Origin: Anaerovibrio sp. JC8
GTDB lineage: Bacteria > Bacillota > Negativicutes > Selenomonadales > Selenomonadaceae
NCBI RefSeq assembly: GCF_002100115.1
Contig: NZ_ANBM01000004.1
Coordinates: 237,643 to 301,642 of the forward strand
Direction: 5' to 3'
DNA length: 64,000 bases
In this document: piece by piece, positions 62,763-64,000 of the stretch
How the letters are laid out: each line of letters starts with the position of its first letter
Position numbering within the stretch: the stretch's first letter is position 1
The notes under the pieces: model-generated
Database searches by the model: none
Seen by the model: only the letters and a program-made list of their open reading frames with translations
What the model was told of the DNA's origin: nothing
Position numbers and translations under genes: made by a program

Positions 62763-63548
62763 TTACTTACTGTATTCTATTTTCCGTTCCTTGAAATGCA
62801 CTGGCTTCAGGCCGATAAATTCCACCAAATCCTGAGCCATCTTAAAATTCATGCCAACATTTTCCGCCATATGGGCATCGGAACCAATGGTCACATACTG
62901 TCCCCCCAGCTCCTTGTAGCGGGCATAAATCATCAGCAGTGACTCTGCCACTGCCTTGCTGTCCAGCCGCCGGGTATTCAGCTCCATTACCGTGCCGGTG
63001 TCCAGCACATTCATCAGCACCAAATCCACCAGGTCATGATATTCCCGATAGCCAATTTCCTTGTCATCATAAGGAGAATAGCGGCTGATGTAATCAATGT
63101 GGCCCAGCACATCAATATATGGATTGGCCTTCACCATATCCGCCATGGTTTCCAGATAATGGCCATAGGCCTGCTCCTTCTTTTTGCCATCGTAATATTC
63201 CGGATAGTAAATATCCAGCTTATCAACGGCATGAATGGAGCCAATTACTTGGTCAAAGGGCACTTCAGCAATAAACTTTTTATTGGCCTCAATGCTGCCC
63301 GGGGTCATGCCTACCTCCACTCCCAGCAGCAGCTCATCGCACCGTAGGGCCTCATACCGCTCCCAATATGCCTTGGCATCAAAAAGAAAGTCCATATCCT
63401 TGTAGTGTCTGGACTCTTTATAATCAAAATCGTAATGCTCCGTGAAGATGAGGCCAATGCCCAAGCGGCGGGCAGCATCTATGGCATCGGTGGCCTTCAT
63501 ATCAGAGTCGGAAGAAACCTCCGTATGGGAATGACAGTCATAGATCAT
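62763..63548 (-). CDS. PHP-domain phosphatase (histidinol-phosphatase HisK-like)
   Basis: 261-residue PHP-fold metal phosphatase. Seen in order: MIYDCHSHTEVSSDS (first metal motif), FTEHYDF, LLGVEVGMTP, IGSIHAVD, VLGHIDYI and ITIGSDAH-like VTIGSDAHM. Length and motifs fit HisK/HisJ histidinol-phosphatases, the last phosphatase step of histidine synthesis. No other his gene is in the window, so another phosphoester substrate is possible. AAAGGAG precedes the ATG at 63548, which follows the TSCPD gene by 1 base. Confidence 0.88.
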   Translation of the reverse strand: MIYDCHSHTEVSSDSDMKATDAIDAARRLGIGLIFTEHYDFDYKESRHYKDMDFLFDAKAYWERYEALRCDELLLGVEVGMTPGSIEANKKFIAEVPFDQVIGSIHAVDKLDIYYPEYYDGKKKEQAYGHYLETMADMVKANPYIDVLGHIDYISRYSPYDDKEIGYREYHDLVDLVLMNVLDTGTVMELNTRRLDSKAVAESLLMIYARYKELGGQYVTIGSDAHMAENVGMNFKMAQDLVEFIGLKPVHFKERKIEYSK

Positions 63549-63549
63549 A

Positions 63550-63804
63550 TTACAGCTGCTCCTTTGCCTGCTTTAAGGCCTTGGACAGCTGGTCCGGGCA
63601 GGAGGTTGGACGGGCACCGCAGCGGATACCTTCCACACGGCTGATAACTTCATCAATATCCATGCCTTCCACCAGCTTGCCGATGCCCTGAAGGTTACCG
63701 TTGCAGCCGCCTACTACCTTGAGGTTATGGATTTTGTTGTCCTCGATGTCGAATTTCATAAGACGGGAGCATACTCCCTGTGGTGCGTATTCAAAAGCGC
63801 TCAT
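63550..63804 (-). CDS. TSCPD-domain protein (TIGR03905 type)
   Basis: 84-residue protein with the TSCPD signature (GIRCGARPTSCPDQL) and GGCNGNLQGI, a cysteine-containing small domain also found at the end of some ribonucleotide reductases. Stand-alone members are common in anaerobic Firmicutes; their function is not established. GGAGGG precedes the ATG at 63804. First gene of a two-gene unit with the PHP phosphatase. Confidence 0.88.
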   Translation of the reverse strand: MSAFEYAPQGVCSRLMKFDIEDNKIHNLKVVGGCNGNLQGIGKLVEGMDIDEVISRVEGIRCGARPTSCPDQLSKALKQAKEQL

Positions 63805-63849
63805 AAAAATCCCTCCTACACTACTTACACAATATATAATTTAAATCCT

Positions 63850-63978
63850 GCGGAAGGTACACATGGGGAACGCTCTCGCTCACTAGTTTACGTAACGGAC
63901 ACTAAGTTCATTCGGTGCCTTCAGCTTGAATTCACTAAGTACCGACGTAAACTACGTCCCCATTGTGTACCCTCCCGC
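63850..63978. repeat. Long imperfect palindrome D (about 130 bases)
   Basis: Upstream of the TSCPD gene. Outer arms GCGGAAGGTACACA-TGGGGA / TCCCCATTGTGTACCCTCCCGC, inner arms TAGTTTACGT / ACGTAAACTA, apex near 63915-63935; the left arm carries about 10 extra bases. I see no gene between 63,805 and the window end. Confidence 0.68.
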
Positions 63979-64000
63979 GTTATTTTATTCATGACTGTAC

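Noticed and set aside
55765..63978. Palindromes as insertion sequences
   Set aside because: No transposase frame and no clear target duplications; listed only as repeats.

Overview
The window looks like chromosome from a motile, Gram-negative-type Firmicute of the class Negativicutes, most likely a Selenomonas-like rumen or gut bacterium. The flagellin sequences, several flagellin copies, Bacillus-like flagellar gene order and AT-rich third positions point that way. This is inference from sequence character, not a database match. Almost everything is on the minus strand; only two glycosyltransferase genes run plus.

Region 1 (1-36,100) is a large flagellin-glycosylation or surface-glycan island. 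Leftmost is a phospho-alcohol module: GDPD, a cytidylyltransferase/oxidoreductase fusion, a metallophosphoesterase and a glycerophosphotransferase-like protein with a C-terminal propeller-like region. Then come an alpha-1,2-fucosyltransferase-like gene (+), GT2 and CgeB-like transferases, and two related hexapeptide acetyltransferases, one fused to an SGNH domain. A sugar/acyl module follows: FdtA-like ketoisomerase, FdtB-like aminotransferase, GNAT, acyl carrier protein, acyl-AMP ligase, iron alcohol dehydrogenase and a LuxE-LuxC fusion. Beyond it are a TibC-like heptosyltransferase, a DUF4422 glycosyltransferase (+), TPR-glycosyltransferase fusions, a tandem GT41 (OGT-like) protein and two giant GT2/TPR proteins. 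Together these could build and attach an acylated 3-amino-3,6-dideoxyhexose-containing glycan on flagellin.

Region 2 (36,180-44,720) holds five flagellin genes: four near-identical copies of 433-435 residues and one 790-residue divergent flagellin. Three copies have sigma-28-type promoters with exact 15-base spacing. All four standard copies have a short leader hairpin with GGA in its loop, the form of a CsrA site, and a GC-rich terminator lies after each gene.

Region 3 (44,729-55,760) is the late flagellar operon in the Bacillus order yvyF-flgM-flgN-flgK-flgL-yviE-fliW-csrA-flaG-fliD-fliS-fliT. It has an extra flgN-like gene and a greatly enlarged FliD. CsrA and FliW encoded here are the expected regulators of the flagellin leaders.

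Region 4 (55,760-64,000) is housekeeping: comF, recD2, an ABC-F ATPase, an LCP ligase, a PHP phosphatase and a TSCPD-domain protein. They are separated by four long imperfect palindromes that no gene explains.

The most noteworthy observations are two A-tract frameshift junctions inside glycosylation genes (one a dnaX-like A AAA AAG heptamer), covarying CsrA-type hairpins on the flagellin leaders, the LuxE/LuxC acyl-reduction module beside amino-sugar genes, and the palindromes.
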